Shown here: positions 7,798 to 17,090 of the stretch, one piece after another | Numbering within the stretch: the stretch's first letter is position 1 | Layout: each line of letters starts with the position of its first letter | Translations under genes and position numbers: made by a program | Assembly: GCA_014192425.1 (NCBI GenBank) | Contig: BJHK01000004.1 | Coordinates: 124,001 to 188,000, forward strand | Origin: Planctomycetia bacterium | GTDB taxonomy: Bacteria > Planctomycetota > Planctomycetia > Pirellulales > UBA1268 | DNA: 64,000 nucleotides | Reading direction: 5' to 3' | Notes under the pieces: generated by a model | Databases searched by the model: none | Seen by the model: only the letters and a program-made list of their open reading frames with translations | What the model was told of the DNA's origin: nothing

Positions 7798-9572
7798 TCC
7801 TGCTCCGCGGCGTAGACCTTGATCTCCACGCGCCGGTTCAAGGCGTGGTTGTCGGGATGGTCATCGTCGGCCGGCCGATCCCAGCCCAGGCCGTCGACGG
7901 CGAACCGGCCGTCGTCGAACTTGAACTTCTCCACGAGCGCGTCCTTCACGGACCGGGCCCGTTCCAGCGACAGTTCCTTGACCATCGCCGCCGGCACCTG
8001 GCCGCGCATCGACGCGTCGGTGTGCCCCTCGATGACGATTCGGGCATTGCCGAACTGCTTGGCGAGGGCGCCGGCCTCGTCGAGGACGATGTCCACCCGC
8101 GGGTCGTAGGGCTCCTCGGTGTCCTTGCCGTCGATCCGCCGGATCACCTTCTTCCGCAGCTCGGCGCTGTTGGGGAAGAAGTGGATCACGATCGTGTTGG
8201 TGAGGATCTCCTCGTTCTCGGCCCGGATCTGCTGGACGGTCTTCGGTGCCAGCCGGGACGTGTACTCGTCCTTCGTCTCCGCATACTTCGGCTCCGCGCC
8301 GAGTTTCTGGATCACCGAGAAGTCCATCACCTGGTCGAAGGGGACGGGATTGTTGGCGATCGCCCCGATCTTCCGATAGAGCATGTACGCCTGCTTCCAG
8401 ATCCGCTCGAAGTTGGCCGGGTTGTTGCGGTTGATGAAGAACTGGTAGTTCTCGGCCCAGTTCGTCGAATGGGCGTCGCCGAGCATCTTCAGGGCGTCTT
8501 CGGCCGGGATCGCGTAGCCGTCGGCCATCAGTTTCGCGACCTCCGTGCGAGCCGTCTCAGCCTTGAGTTCGGCCATGGCGTCGAAGATCCCGCGGGCGAT
8601 CACCTCGATCTTGTCGGGATGATCCTTGGCGAAGTCGGCGCGGGCGAACCAGACGTCGGCGATCAACCGGTTGGCCGTCAGCGTCGTGACCAGCATCCGG
8701 TTCCCCTTGGCCTCGGCGAGATTGTAGATGTCCGGCGCCCAGGAGACGCAGCCGGCGAGGCTCTTGTCGCGGTTGAAGGCTGCCGCCGCCTCGAACGCCG
8801 TGTTGACGTAGACCATGTCGACGTCGGCCGGCTGCAGGCCGCCGGCGACGAGCATGTTGAGAGCGAAGAACTGGCTCGGCGAGTTCTGGGCCATGACGAG
8901 CTTCTTGCCGGCGAGGTCCTTGACCGTCTTGATCGTGTCGCGGACGACGATCCCGTCGCCGCCGTTGGAGAAGTCGACCTGCTGGTAGACCCGGGGCATG
9001 ATCCGTGAATCCTTGGCGAAGCTGTCGATGAACAGCGGGAGCATGTCGAGCGTCGCCCAGCCGATGTGCACCTCGCCGGCCGCGTAGGCGTCGCGCATCT
9101 GCACGGGATCGTCGATGAGCACGAGTTCGACCTTGAAGGGCTTGCCCCCCGGGGACTGCCAGACCTTGCCCGCCTTGAAGCCGTTGTTGGCGCGGATGAT
9201 CGGCGCCCAGCCGGCCCAGACATTGAGGGCGAAGCGGACGGTCTCGTCCTGGAGCGGCTTGTAGCCGCTCACGCCCTTCACCGGCGGCAGCCGCTCGGCG
9301 GGCTTGAACGTGTATTCCTTGACGGTCGTGGGCACGGAGAAGTCGGGAGCTTCGGTCATCCCCTCGGCACCGCCCCCGCCCCCTGAACCGCCGCCTGCCC
9401 CGGCCGGTCCGCCAGCGCCTCCCGGCCCGCCGGCCATCGGCCGCGGTCCCATGCCGGGCCGGCCGAGGCCGAACTGCTCGAGCATCCCGCCGCGCCACGC
9501 CGCCAGGCCGACGAGACCGAGGATCACCGCCCAGACGGCGAGCCAGAAGGGTGCTTTGGGTTGACCTGACAT
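7794..9572 (-). CDS. Fusion of ABC substrate-binding protein (NMT1/SsuA-like) with C-terminal OmpA domain
   Basis: About 592 residues. An N-terminal membrane anchor (FWLAVWAVILGLVGLAAW) is followed by a Gly/Pro-rich linker and a periplasmic binding-protein domain (residues ~120-470). That domain includes VRFALNVWAGWAPIIRANN and YAAGEVHIGWATLDMLPLFI, typical of NitT/TauT solute receptors. The last ~110 residues are an OmpA peptidoglycan-binding domain: IVIHFFPNSAEL, ARIVIEGHTDASMRG, LSLERARSVKDAL and LNRRVEIKVY. The receptor may therefore be tethered to the wall or a cell-envelope polymer. MSGQPK at 9572 is chosen because it precedes the signal-anchor directly. It is translationally coupled to the permease. 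Confidence 0.9.
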   Translation of the reverse strand: MSGQPKAPFWLAVWAVILGLVGLAAWRGGMLEQFGLGRPGMGPRPMAGGPGGAGGPAGAGGGSGGGGGAEGMTEAPDFSVPTTVKEYTFKPAERLPPVKGVSGYKPLQDETVRFALNVWAGWAPIIRANNGFKAGKVWQSPGGKPFKVELVLIDDPVQMRDAYAAGEVHIGWATLDMLPLFIDSFAKDSRIMPRVYQQVDFSNGGDGIVVRDTIKTVKDLAGKKLVMAQNSPSQFFALNMLVAGGLQPADVDMVYVNTAFEAAAAFNRDKSLAGCVSWAPDIYNLAEAKGNRMLVTTLTANRLIADVWFARADFAKDHPDKIEVIARGIFDAMAELKAETARTEVAKLMADGYAIPAEDALKMLGDAHSTNWAENYQFFINRNNPANFERIWKQAYMLYRKIGAIANNPVPFDQVMDFSVIQKLGAEPKYAETKDEYTSRLAPKTVQQIRAENEEILTNTIVIHFFPNSAELRKKVIRRIDGKDTEEPYDPRVDIVLDEAGALAKQFGNARIVIEGHTDASMRGQVPAAMVKELSLERARSVKDALVEKFKFDDGRFAVDGLGWDRPADDDHPDNHALNRRVEIKVYAAEQE

Positions 9573-9630
9573 GGAAGTCTCCTCACGGGGTGAATGGTGA
9601 TGCCGCCGCAGCGGTTCGCAGGGGAAACGA

Positions 9631-9933
9631 TCAGCCGCGGAATCGGGTCTGCGGCCGGGAGGAACCGGCCAGGTGCATGGCATGCATCAGGTCGTAGGCC
9701 GTGACCTCGCAGAGCAGGTGCGTGACCTTCTCGTGGGCCTCGGGGGAGAGGAGCGGCTCCACTTCCTTCATCAGGGTCACGACCCGCTTCTCCTGGGCTG
9801 CCAGTTCCTTCGCGTCGACCTTGCCGTCGGAGACGACGTCGAGAAAGGAGTCGAGCTTCCGGGCATACTCCGCCAGCAGCGCCGAATCGCTCGCGTCGTC
9901 GAACCACGGGGTCTTGCCTGTCGCCTTCGTCAT
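9631..9933 (-). CDS. Small soluble protein of unknown function in the PspA/ABC cluster
   Basis: About 100 residues, mostly helical and charged, with no signal peptide or membrane segment. The ATG at 9933 is preceded by a GGAGACCGAC-type ribosome-binding site; a longer frame to 10023 is less likely. It lies 58 bases upstream of the binding-protein gene and 91 bases downstream of the AAA+ gene on the same strand. I recognise no family. Confidence 0.7.
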   Translation of the reverse strand: MTKATGKTPWFDDASDSALLAEYARKLDSFLDVVSDGKVDAKELAAQEKRVVTLMKEVEPLLSPEAHEKVTHLLCEVTAYDLMHAMHLAGSSRPQTRFRG

Positions 9934-10024
9934 GTCGGTCTCCTCGGGTCGGGGTTTTGGAAGTTCGTGAACGTCGGTGAATGGAGTGTTCGAATGGTTC
10001 GCCGACCACTCTGGCCGGCTCATT

Positions 10025-11908
10025 CTATGATCGGACCACTTCGCGGATCGCCGCCAGCCGCTCCTGGAGCCGGGCCCGGCCGCCTGGCTCGCCGACCTTC
10101 CCCTTCCAGCGTTCGGGCAAAAACCGCTTCTCGGTGCACTCGAGCACCGCGGCGATCTCCTGCATCTCCTTCTCCAGGCCCTGGGCGCTGGGCATGAAGT
10201 CGTCGAGCGCCGCCTTCAGGTCCTCGGCCGTGATCGTGTCGGGGGCCGGCTGGCCGGCATCGGCGGCCCGCTCCAGCCCCTTGCGCCGGGCGGCGAGCAC
10301 GATGCTCTCGATATCGGCGCCGGACAGGCCGAGCTCCAGATCGACCGGCCCCGGCAGCCCCGGCGCGAGCCGGACGTGGGACTTCCGCGCCATGGCGGCG
10401 AACATCGCTTCCATCTCCGCCTGGTCGTGCGGATAGAAGAGGGGAATGTGGACCTCCGCCCGGCCCTGCCGCTTGAGGTCGATCGGCAGCAGGTCGGGAC
10501 GGCTCGTGAGCAGCATCCAGAGGATCTTGCCGCGGTAGCGGGTGTCTCCCATCTGCCGGGCGATCATGGAAAACACGCGGGCCGACGTCCCCGAATCTCC
10601 GTCGCTCTGCCGGTTGCCGAGGGCGGCGTCGGCCTCGTCGATCACCACGACCACCGGCCCGAGGCTGCGCAGCACGCCGAGGGCGTGCTCGAGGTTCCCC
10701 TCGGTCTCCCCGACGTACTTGCTGCGGAAGTTCTTGAGCACGACGCAGGGGATGCCGACACTACCGGCATAGCATTCGGCGATGAAGCTCTTGCCGGTGC
10801 CCACCGGACCGCAGATCAGGTAGCCCATCGGGGCGGCCTCCAGCTGCCCGCGCCGGATCGCCCGGGCATCGGCCTCGAGCCGCTGCTTGGCGTCGGCATG
10901 CCCGGCGACCGCGTCGAGCGTCAGCCGCGGCTGGATGAACTCGATGAGGCCGTGGCACGACCGCTCGATGAGGTCCTTCTTCCGGGCGGCGAACTCGGGC
11001 CCGTCGGGGGGCGTGCCGTCGCGGGCGGAGAGCGTGACGACGGCCCGCAGGCTCTCCAGCGTCAGCCCACCGGCGATCGCGGCAGCCCGCTTCACACCGT
11101 CGATCTGGCCGGGCTTCATGCCCGCCGCAGCGGCCGTCGCCAGCGCGAACCGCTCGCGCTCGGATGCATCGGGCATCGGCACGTCGATGGCGCTGACCGC
11201 GGGATTCTGCACGAGCCGCGGATGGACCTCGGCGATCGTGTCGGCAAGCAGGACCACGGCCACGTTGACCCGCCTGAGGAGCGGATTCGTCGCCCAGCCC
11301 AGGATGCGGACGAGCCGCGCCGCCGCGGCCCGCGTCCCCCCCTCGCCGGCCGGCACGAGATACTGCGCGTAGTCGAGCACGACGGCGATCCGCTTGCGCT
11401 GCTCGGGGGGATCGATCAGGTTGCGTTCCAGGATCGCGTCGATCGCGGCCACGGCCTGGTCCGGATCCCGGGGCCAGGTGGCGGCGTTGCCCGCGCGCTC
11501 GGTGAGCCATTGGGCCATTGTCCGCAGCCGCGCCGGGTCAGGCCCGGCGAGCGGCCGCAGGCCGCGGCCGACGTCGTAGGCCAGCACCACGTCCCAGCGG
11601 CCGAACATCTCCCGCGCCAGAAAGTCGGTCGTCGTGCCCCAGGCCGACGGCTCCGCCCCCGGGCTCGCGGCCTGCGCGGAGACCGGCACGAGGTCACGGA
11701 CGTTGCCGTGCAAGAGAAAGACACAGCTCGTGCCGGAGAGATACGCGTCGCCGAGCCGCTCGGCCCACGGCGGACACCAGGCCGGCAGGGCGCCCGAGGA
11801 TCCGGAGGCGGCCGATGTGCCGAGCGCGGTCGGTGCGGATGCCGCCGCCTCCGGGGCAGCGGTCGCGACGGGCATGGAGGATGTGCTCACGGTCGAATCC
11901 TGCGGCAT
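10025..11908 (-). CDS. AAA+ ATPase with degenerate N-terminal ATPase-like lobe
   Basis: About 627 residues. The C-terminal half is a classic AAA module: Walker A GPVGTGKSF near residue 370, Walker B VVVVIDEADAAL near 426, sensor 1 LLTSRPDLLP, and a lid with LSGADIESIVLAARRKGL. The N-terminal ~300 residues resemble an ATPase fold without an obvious Walker A, but with FLLHGNVRDLVP and RIAVVLDYAQYLVP. That layout suggests an inactive first lobe. Only seven bases separate it from the upstream pspA-like gene, so the two are surely co-transcribed. By analogy with PspA partners, it may remodel PspA or ESCRT-III-like polymers; this is inference. Confidence 0.88.
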   Translation of the reverse strand: MPQDSTVSTSSMPVATAAPEAAASAPTALGTSAASGSSGALPAWCPPWAERLGDAYLSGTSCVFLLHGNVRDLVPVSAQAASPGAEPSAWGTTTDFLAREMFGRWDVVLAYDVGRGLRPLAGPDPARLRTMAQWLTERAGNAATWPRDPDQAVAAIDAILERNLIDPPEQRKRIAVVLDYAQYLVPAGEGGTRAAAARLVRILGWATNPLLRRVNVAVVLLADTIAEVHPRLVQNPAVSAIDVPMPDASERERFALATAAAAGMKPGQIDGVKRAAAIAGGLTLESLRAVVTLSARDGTPPDGPEFAARKKDLIERSCHGLIEFIQPRLTLDAVAGHADAKQRLEADARAIRRGQLEAAPMGYLICGPVGTGKSFIAECYAGSVGIPCVVLKNFRSKYVGETEGNLEHALGVLRSLGPVVVVIDEADAALGNRQSDGDSGTSARVFSMIARQMGDTRYRGKILWMLLTSRPDLLPIDLKRQGRAEVHIPLFYPHDQAEMEAMFAAMARKSHVRLAPGLPGPVDLELGLSGADIESIVLAARRKGLERAADAGQPAPDTITAEDLKAALDDFMPSAQGLEKEMQEIAAVLECTEKRFLPERWKGKVGEPGGRARLQERLAAIREVVRS

Positions 11909-11915
11909 GCCACGG

Positions 11916-12665
11916 TCAGTTGGCCTTCTGCACCACCCGCTCGGAACCGAGTTCCTTGTCGTCGGCCTTCACGCCGGCCGTCTCGGGGGTGACCATGCCC
12001 ATCTGGATCTCGAACTCGCGAAGTGCCTGATCGGCCAGCGCCTTCTCCACGCCCTCCTCGCGCTTAATGCTGTCCAGTCCTTCGCCGGAGAGGTCCGCCG
12101 CAACGCGAACCTTGGCCCGATTGAGGCCGATCTTGTCCTGGATGACGTCCTCGATCTGGCCGAAATCGGTGGTGATGTCGAAGTTGAAACTCGTCGCCAG
12201 TTTGGCCAGCTCTGCCTCCGCTCGCGAGAGCTTCAGCTCGGCGTCGTACTTCTGGATCTTGTCCTTGAGATCGGCGAGCTTCTTCGTGGCGTGCTTGATC
12301 TTGGTGACATTGTTGTTGTAGGCCGTCTCGTGGAGCTGAAGCTGGGCCTCGTTCTCGGCGAGCTCCTTCTTCGCCTTCTGCAGCTCGAGGGCGAACCTGG
12401 AGGCGGTTTCGCGCTCGCCGGCCTGGAGGTAGGCCTTCACCCGGGCTTCGAGCGAGGCGACGTGCTGCCGATCGCCGTTGACCTGCCGGGTCACCCGTTC
12501 GACGAGCGCCCGGTACTGCTCCAGTCCCTCCCGACCCTCCTTCATCTGGTCGACCGCCTTGTCGTACTCGTACTGCAGTTGGGCGATCGGGTCGGCGGTC
12601 CAGAAGAAATTGGCGATCTTGTTCATCTGGGCCGCGAGCGTCTTCCAGAGCTTGCCGAGGATCAT
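11916..12665 (-). CDS. PspA/IM30 (Vipp1) family protein
   Basis: About 249 residues, nearly all amphipathic alpha-helix and coiled coil. It has the family N-terminus (KLWKTLAAQMNKIANFFW, DPIAQLQYEYDKAVDQMKEG). PspA/IM30 proteins are ESCRT-III-like and form rods or rings on the inner face of stressed membranes. MILGKLW at 12665 is chosen as the start; the longer open frame upstream lies antisense to the oxidoreductase gene. It is the first gene of the minus-strand cluster that continues to 5146. Confidence 0.88.
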   Translation of the reverse strand: MILGKLWKTLAAQMNKIANFFWTADPIAQLQYEYDKAVDQMKEGREGLEQYRALVERVTRQVNGDRQHVASLEARVKAYLQAGERETASRFALELQKAKKELAENEAQLQLHETAYNNNVTKIKHATKKLADLKDKIQKYDAELKLSRAEAELAKLATSFNFDITTDFGQIEDVIQDKIGLNRAKVRVAADLSGEGLDSIKREEGVEKALADQALREFEIQMGMVTPETAGVKADDKELGSERVVQKAN

Positions 12666-12891
12666 GGGATCTCTCCGAAGGGGCGGGACGGTACGGGACC
12701 CGGACAAGTCTTGATACCGCTGACGGCGGGGTCCGTCAAACGCCCCGCCTGCCCCGGCCGGAAGGAAAGCGGGACCGCCGCCGTGTATCCTATGGCGGTC
12801 GGACAGGACGCCCCCCGAACCGCCCCGCAAACAGAACCAGCGCGGTCTGCGCTCCGCGGATTCCCGATCCAACTCCCAGGAAAGGATTGCC

Positions 12892-14418
12892 ATGGCTCTG
12901 GCCTCTCGACGTCGGTTTCTCGGCACGGCCTCCCTCGCCGGTTCGTACTTCATCGCCGCCGGCCGGCCGGCCTGGAGCGATGCCGCCAACGAGCGGCTCA
13001 ACGTCGCCTGCATCGGAGTCGGCGGCAAGGGAAGCAGCGATTCCGACAACGCAGCCATGTTCGGCAACGTGATCGCGATCTGCGACGTCGATCGCAAGAC
13101 GCTCGCGAGCAAGGGCAACGCCGAGCGGTTCAAAGAGGCCGAACATTTCACCGACTACCGGGAACTGCTCGCCAAGCACGGGCCGAAGATCGACATCTGC
13201 GTGGTCAGCACGCCGGACCACATGCACGCGCCGGTCACGCTCGACGCCCTGCGCATGGGCATCTCCTGCTACACCCAGAAGCCGCTGACGCGGACGCTCT
13301 ACGAGTCGCGGCTCATCGCCCGGCTGGCGGCGGAGGCGGAGAAGAAGGGGGCCTGCACGCAGATGGGCAACCAGGGGACGTCGCTGGCCACGTCCCGCGA
13401 GGCGATCGCGATGATCGAGGCCGGCGTCCTCGGCACACCCGTCGCCGTGCATGCCTGGTCGAACCGTCCAATCTGGGCCCAGGGGCCGAAGCGGCGCATG
13501 ACGCTCCGCACCTACCAGGCCCAGGCCCTGGCCGAGGTCGAGGAGACGGAGGCACCGCACGTCAGCGCGGAGCAGGTGGCCAGGATCGTGGCAGACCTCG
13601 TCGCCCAGAAGCGGATGGAGGTGGAGAAGGCGCTCACGCAGCTTGACTGGAAGAACTGGCTCGGCGTCGCGCCGCCGCGCGAGTTCTGGCCCGGCCTCTA
13701 TCACTCGTTCCAGCATCGGGGCTGGTGGGACTTCGGCACGGGCGCCCTCGGCGACATGGCCTGCCACATGCTCACCGTCCCGTACGCGGCCCTCGAACTT
13801 CGCGACCCGGACTCGGTCGTGGCCCGGACCACGGGGCACGATTTCGACAGTTTTCCCGCCAGTTCGACGATCCGCTACGAGTTCGCCGCCACCAAGCGCC
13901 GGCCCGCCATTCCGCTCTGGTGGTACGACCGCAAGGGCAACAAGCCACCGGCCGAGGTGTTCGCGAAGTGGGGCATCGACGAAGTCGGCGACCGCGGCGT
14001 GCTCATCGTCGGCGAGAAGGGCGCGTTCCTCAGCCTCGACGACTACTGCTCGAAGTACGAGCTCAAGGGAGTCGAGAAGATGAAGGTCGACTTCGAGCCG
14101 GCCGAGGATCTGGGCAAGGGCTTCGACGTCAACAACATGTACGAGTTCTTCCGGGCCAAGCAGGCGGGCCAGCCGCGGCTCGCCAAGTCCAACTTCGTCG
14201 ATCGGGCCTGCGGCCTCACGGAAACCGTCCTCCTCGGCAACCTCGCCGTCTGGGCCGCGGCCAAGGGAGGCGACAACGGCGGCATGGGTGAATGGGGCGA
14301 GACGATCGAATGGGATGGCGGCAAGCTGGAGGCCCGGAACCTCACCGCCCTGAAGACGCCCGGCATCGCCGGCCTGATCAAGCCGACCTACCCCGCCGGC
14401 TACCGGCTCGATTCCTGA
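12892..14418 (+). CDS. Tat-exported Gfo/Idh/MocA family oxidoreductase with an internal insertion
   Basis: About 508 residues. The twin-arginine signal is SRRRFLGTASLAGSYFIAAG. The NAD(P)-binding Rossmann start is LNVACIGVGGKG, and the family motif is PLTRTLYESR where most members read EKPL; here the text is TQKPL. The planctomycete-type C-terminal domain includes LDWKNWLGVAPPREF and HSFQHRGWWDFGTGALGDMACH (split here). Between PIWAQGPKR and LDWKNW lies an insertion of about 48 residues, lysine/glutamate-rich and predicted helical, not usual for the family. Such proteins usually oxidise or reduce sugars in the periplasm. It is the first gene of a pair with the LRR protein 14 bases downstream. 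Confidence 0.9.
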   Translation: MALASRRRFLGTASLAGSYFIAAGRPAWSDAANERLNVACIGVGGKGSSDSDNAAMFGNVIAICDVDRKTLASKGNAERFKEAEHFTDYRELLAKHGPKIDICVVSTPDHMHAPVTLDALRMGISCYTQKPLTRTLYESRLIARLAAEAEKKGACTQMGNQGTSLATSREAIAMIEAGVLGTPVAVHAWSNRPIWAQGPKRRMTLRTYQAQALAEVEETEAPHVSAEQVARIVADLVAQKRMEVEKALTQLDWKNWLGVAPPREFWPGLYHSFQHRGWWDFGTGALGDMACHMLTVPYAALELRDPDSVVARTTGHDFDSFPASSTIRYEFAATKRRPAIPLWWYDRKGNKPPAEVFAKWGIDEVGDRGVLIVGEKGAFLSLDDYCSKYELKGVEKMKVDFEPAEDLGKGFDVNNMYEFFRAKQAGQPRLAKSNFVDRACGLTETVLLGNLAVWAAAKGGDNGGMGEWGETIEWDGGKLEARNLTALKTPGIAGLIKPTYPAGYRLDS

Positions 14419-14432
14419 CGCGGAGATCGGTC

Positions 14433-15701
14433 ATGCAAGCACACACCGCCGCGCCGCAGCGGCCTGCCCGCGGCTGCTGCCCGTCGTGGCTCTCCCGAAC
14501 GGCGCAAGCCGTCTGCGTCGCTTGGGCGGCGCTGACCTGCAGCGCGGACGACGGGGCCGCGGTGCGCCGCCGGCTCGACGCCCTCGGGCCGACCGCGAAA
14601 TACACCGTCGACGACGCCGGCCGGCTGACTGCGATCACGATCGAGGACGGCGCCGCCGTCAGCGCGGCCGACGTGGCGGCCTTCGCGGCGCTTCCCGACC
14701 TGCGCCGTCTGCAGATTCTCGACTGCCGCGCCCTCGACGACGCGATGGTCGCCGACCTGACGAGCGGGGCGAAGCTGGAGTCGCTCGCCGTCACCAACTC
14801 GCTCCTCGGCGACGCGTCGGTGGAGGCGATTGCCAAGGCCTTTCCCGATCTCATCGAGCTCGACCTGTCCTCGAACACCAACCTCTCGGCTGCCGCCATC
14901 AAGTGGATCGCCGAGCTCGGCAAGTTGCGCAAGCTGACGCTGATGCAGACCCGGCTCAACGACCTCGGCAGCCGGCGGCTGGCGAAGCTCCGTGACCTCG
15001 AGACGCTCGACCTGCGCGGCAACATGGAGGCGGGCGACATGACGCTGGCGGTGATCGCCGGACTGCCGAAACTGCGGAGCCTCAAGCACCGCAGCTCGGC
15101 GGTGACCGACGAGGGCCTCGCCCGGCTCGCCGAGAGCACGTCGCTGGAGTCGCTGCTGATCCAGGATTTCGCGATCAGCAGTGCGGCTGGTCCGCACCTG
15201 GCGAAGCTGCGCACGCTCGAATCGCTGGAGGTCTTGCGCTGCCCGGGGTTCGGCTCCGAAGGGGTGCTGGCTCTCGCGGGCCTGCCCCTCACCCGGCTCA
15301 CGCTCCGCGACCTGCCCGACGTCGGCGACGACGCGTTGGCCGTGCTCTCCACACTCCCCGCCCTGCGCCGGCTGGCATTGCACGAGCTCGCCTCCGTCGG
15401 CGACAAGGGCGTTGCCCAGCTCGCCACGGCCCGTCAGCTCCAGTCGCTCGACATCTGGAGCCTGCCGTCACTGACCGACGCGACGGCCGAGGTGATCGCG
15501 GGGCTACCCGCGGTCGAGGAGCTCTCGATCCGCGAGACCGGCATGACGGAGGCGGCGGTTCTGAAGTTCGCCGCCCTGCCCGGCCTGCAGTCGCTGACGT
15601 TCAAGAACAACGGCCCGCTCTCGGCGGCCGCGGTGGCGAAGCTCAAGGAACGGCGCTGGAAGAAGCTCGACCTCGGTGCCGCGACCGCCGGCGGCCGGTA
15701 A
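14433..15701 (+). CDS. Secreted leucine-rich repeat (RNI-like) protein
   Basis: About 422 residues. A signal-like N-terminus (SWLSRTAQAVCVAWAALTCSA) precedes at least ten ~24-residue leucine-rich repeats of the form L..L..L.L..... Examples are LESLAVTNSLLGDASVEAIA and LETLDLRGNMEAGDMTLAVI. This pattern is the RNI/GALA-type repeat common in planctomycetes. It is likely a protein-binding scaffold in the periplasm or outside. It lies 14 bases after the oxidoreductase and is probably in the same operon. ATG 14433 is chosen because the earlier frame is shadow of the upstream gene. Confidence 0.82.
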   Translation: MQAHTAAPQRPARGCCPSWLSRTAQAVCVAWAALTCSADDGAAVRRRLDALGPTAKYTVDDAGRLTAITIEDGAAVSAADVAAFAALPDLRRLQILDCRALDDAMVADLTSGAKLESLAVTNSLLGDASVEAIAKAFPDLIELDLSSNTNLSAAAIKWIAELGKLRKLTLMQTRLNDLGSRRLAKLRDLETLDLRGNMEAGDMTLAVIAGLPKLRSLKHRSSAVTDEGLARLAESTSLESLLIQDFAISSAAGPHLAKLRTLESLEVLRCPGFGSEGVLALAGLPLTRLTLRDLPDVGDDALAVLSTLPALRRLALHELASVGDKGVAQLATARQLQSLDIWSLPSLTDATAEVIAGLPAVEELSIRETGMTEAAVLKFAALPGLQSLTFKNNGPLSAAAVAKLKERRWKKLDLGAATAGGR

Positions 15702-15824
15702 ACGGCAAATCGGCCAGCCCCGCTCTGGGGAGTTCGTGGTCGGCGCTTACGGAGCCTCCCGCGTGGCGGCTGTCTCCGACTGCAGCCAAATGACGCCTGG
15801 TGTTGTCTGCCCGGAAGGCTGCCG

Positions 15825-16769
15825 TCACTCGGTCACGGTGTCGGCCGGTTGGGTGGCGACTTCAACCGCGGCCTCGACGGCTGCGGGCGGCGTCTCGGCG
15901 GCCGCTTCGGCCTTCGGTTCGACGGCCGACTCCTCGTCACGGGCAGCGGCCTGTTCCGGTGCGCCGCTGACCGGCGTCTCGGTGTCGATCGCTTTCTCGA
16001 CAAGTGGCAAGCCCACGGCGACCGTCGGCGGCACGTCGGCTCCGGCCGGCGTGTCCGCGTCGGTCTCCTCCTGCAGGCAGGTGACGATCTGCCGCAGGCC
16101 GTCGAGTTGCACGGCGATCGCCTCGGTGGCCTCGCCGAGCAACCGCTGCTGCCGCGACCGCATCTGCACGGCGGCCGCGTTCATGGCCTGCTGCTGCGTT
16201 CGTAATTCCTCCGCCTGCTGCCGCATCACGTCCTCGACACCCGCGATCGCCTTCGTGACGGCCGCCAGCATCTCGTCGCGGCCGACGCGGGTCGCGTCCT
16301 GGTGGGCTGCGAGCCGATCCTCGGTGTCGCGACGGAACCGTGCGAACTCCAGCGTCAGTTCCGAAAGGTGGCGACCGTGTTGCCCGACGGCCTCCGCATC
16401 GCGGGTCGCCACCCGCTCGAGGGCCGCCAGGGCAGTCTGCGTGTCGCGGCCGGCTGCCTTGATCGTCGTCAGCGCGGCGGCCAGATCGGCCATGGCACCG
16501 GCCTGCGCGGCAAGTTGGCCATCGACCCGCCGGAACGCCGTCTGCGAGTCGGTGGTCGAACGTTCCACCAGCGTCGTGAGCGCCCGGAGCCCACTGTCGA
16601 TCACGGCCGCCTTGTCGCCCAGTCGCCAGGTCAGGCTCGTGGCCGCGAAGCCGAGCACGGCAGCACTGCCGGCCAGCCAGAGCAGCGGCCGCTGCGCGGC
16701 CGGGCCGCCGACGGATGTGCGGTCGATCCGCGCGTCCGGCGTGGTGATCGGGTCATGGATGGATGTCAT
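15825..16769 (-). CDS. Single-pass membrane protein with long coiled coil and acidic tail
   Basis: About 314 residues. The one membrane segment is PLLWLAGSAAVLGFAATSLT near residue 35. It is followed by ~190 residues of heptad-like helix (many Ala, Gln, Arg and Thr, e.g. LRTQQQAMNAAAVQMRSRQQ) and an Ala/Glu/Pro-rich tail of low complexity. No family is recognised; methyl-accepting or RmuC-like topologies look similar but no motif supports them. The start ATG 16769 has a GAGGG site; an in-frame ATG at 16826 has an even better GCGAGGGGG site and would add 19 residues. Confidence 0.7.
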   Translation of the reverse strand: MTSIHDPITTPDARIDRTSVGGPAAQRPLLWLAGSAAVLGFAATSLTWRLGDKAAVIDSGLRALTTLVERSTTDSQTAFRRVDGQLAAQAGAMADLAAALTTIKAAGRDTQTALAALERVATRDAEAVGQHGRHLSELTLEFARFRRDTEDRLAAHQDATRVGRDEMLAAVTKAIAGVEDVMRQQAEELRTQQQAMNAAAVQMRSRQQRLLGEATEAIAVQLDGLRQIVTCLQEETDADTPAGADVPPTVAVGLPLVEKAIDTETPVSGAPEQAAARDEESAVEPKAEAAAETPPAAVEAAVEVATQPADTVTE

Positions 16770-17090
16770 GCCTGGGCCCTCGCGACAGGAAATCGGGCGG
16801 CGTTCCTCGCCCCCCGACGTCTCCATCGGAACCCCCTCGCCCTGCCTTGAAAGGCCGTCTGTTCGGGCGGCCAAGTCGGGCCGGCGGGTCCACCCAGTCG
16901 GCAAACCTCCACAATCGCCCGATCGCCGTCGCCGGGCTGGCAGTGGCTGAAACCCTGTTCTCAGGGCAGTCACGACGGACCGCCCACATCACAATGTAGG
17001 ACTCCTGAGAACGCTCACAATCGGCAGAGTATTTCCCGGGCTGCACGCGATGACGCTGGATCCACCGCCCTCGATGCCCGGAGACGAAGA
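16770..17090. other. 321-bp intergenic region, no gene seen
   Basis: The left part may still code if the upstream start at 16826 is used. Beyond it, TTCTCAGG and CCTGAGAA form an eight-base inverted repeat (about 16957-17009) around a 37-base spacer. It is too loose for a standard terminator. Nothing else is recognisable. Confidence 0.4.
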
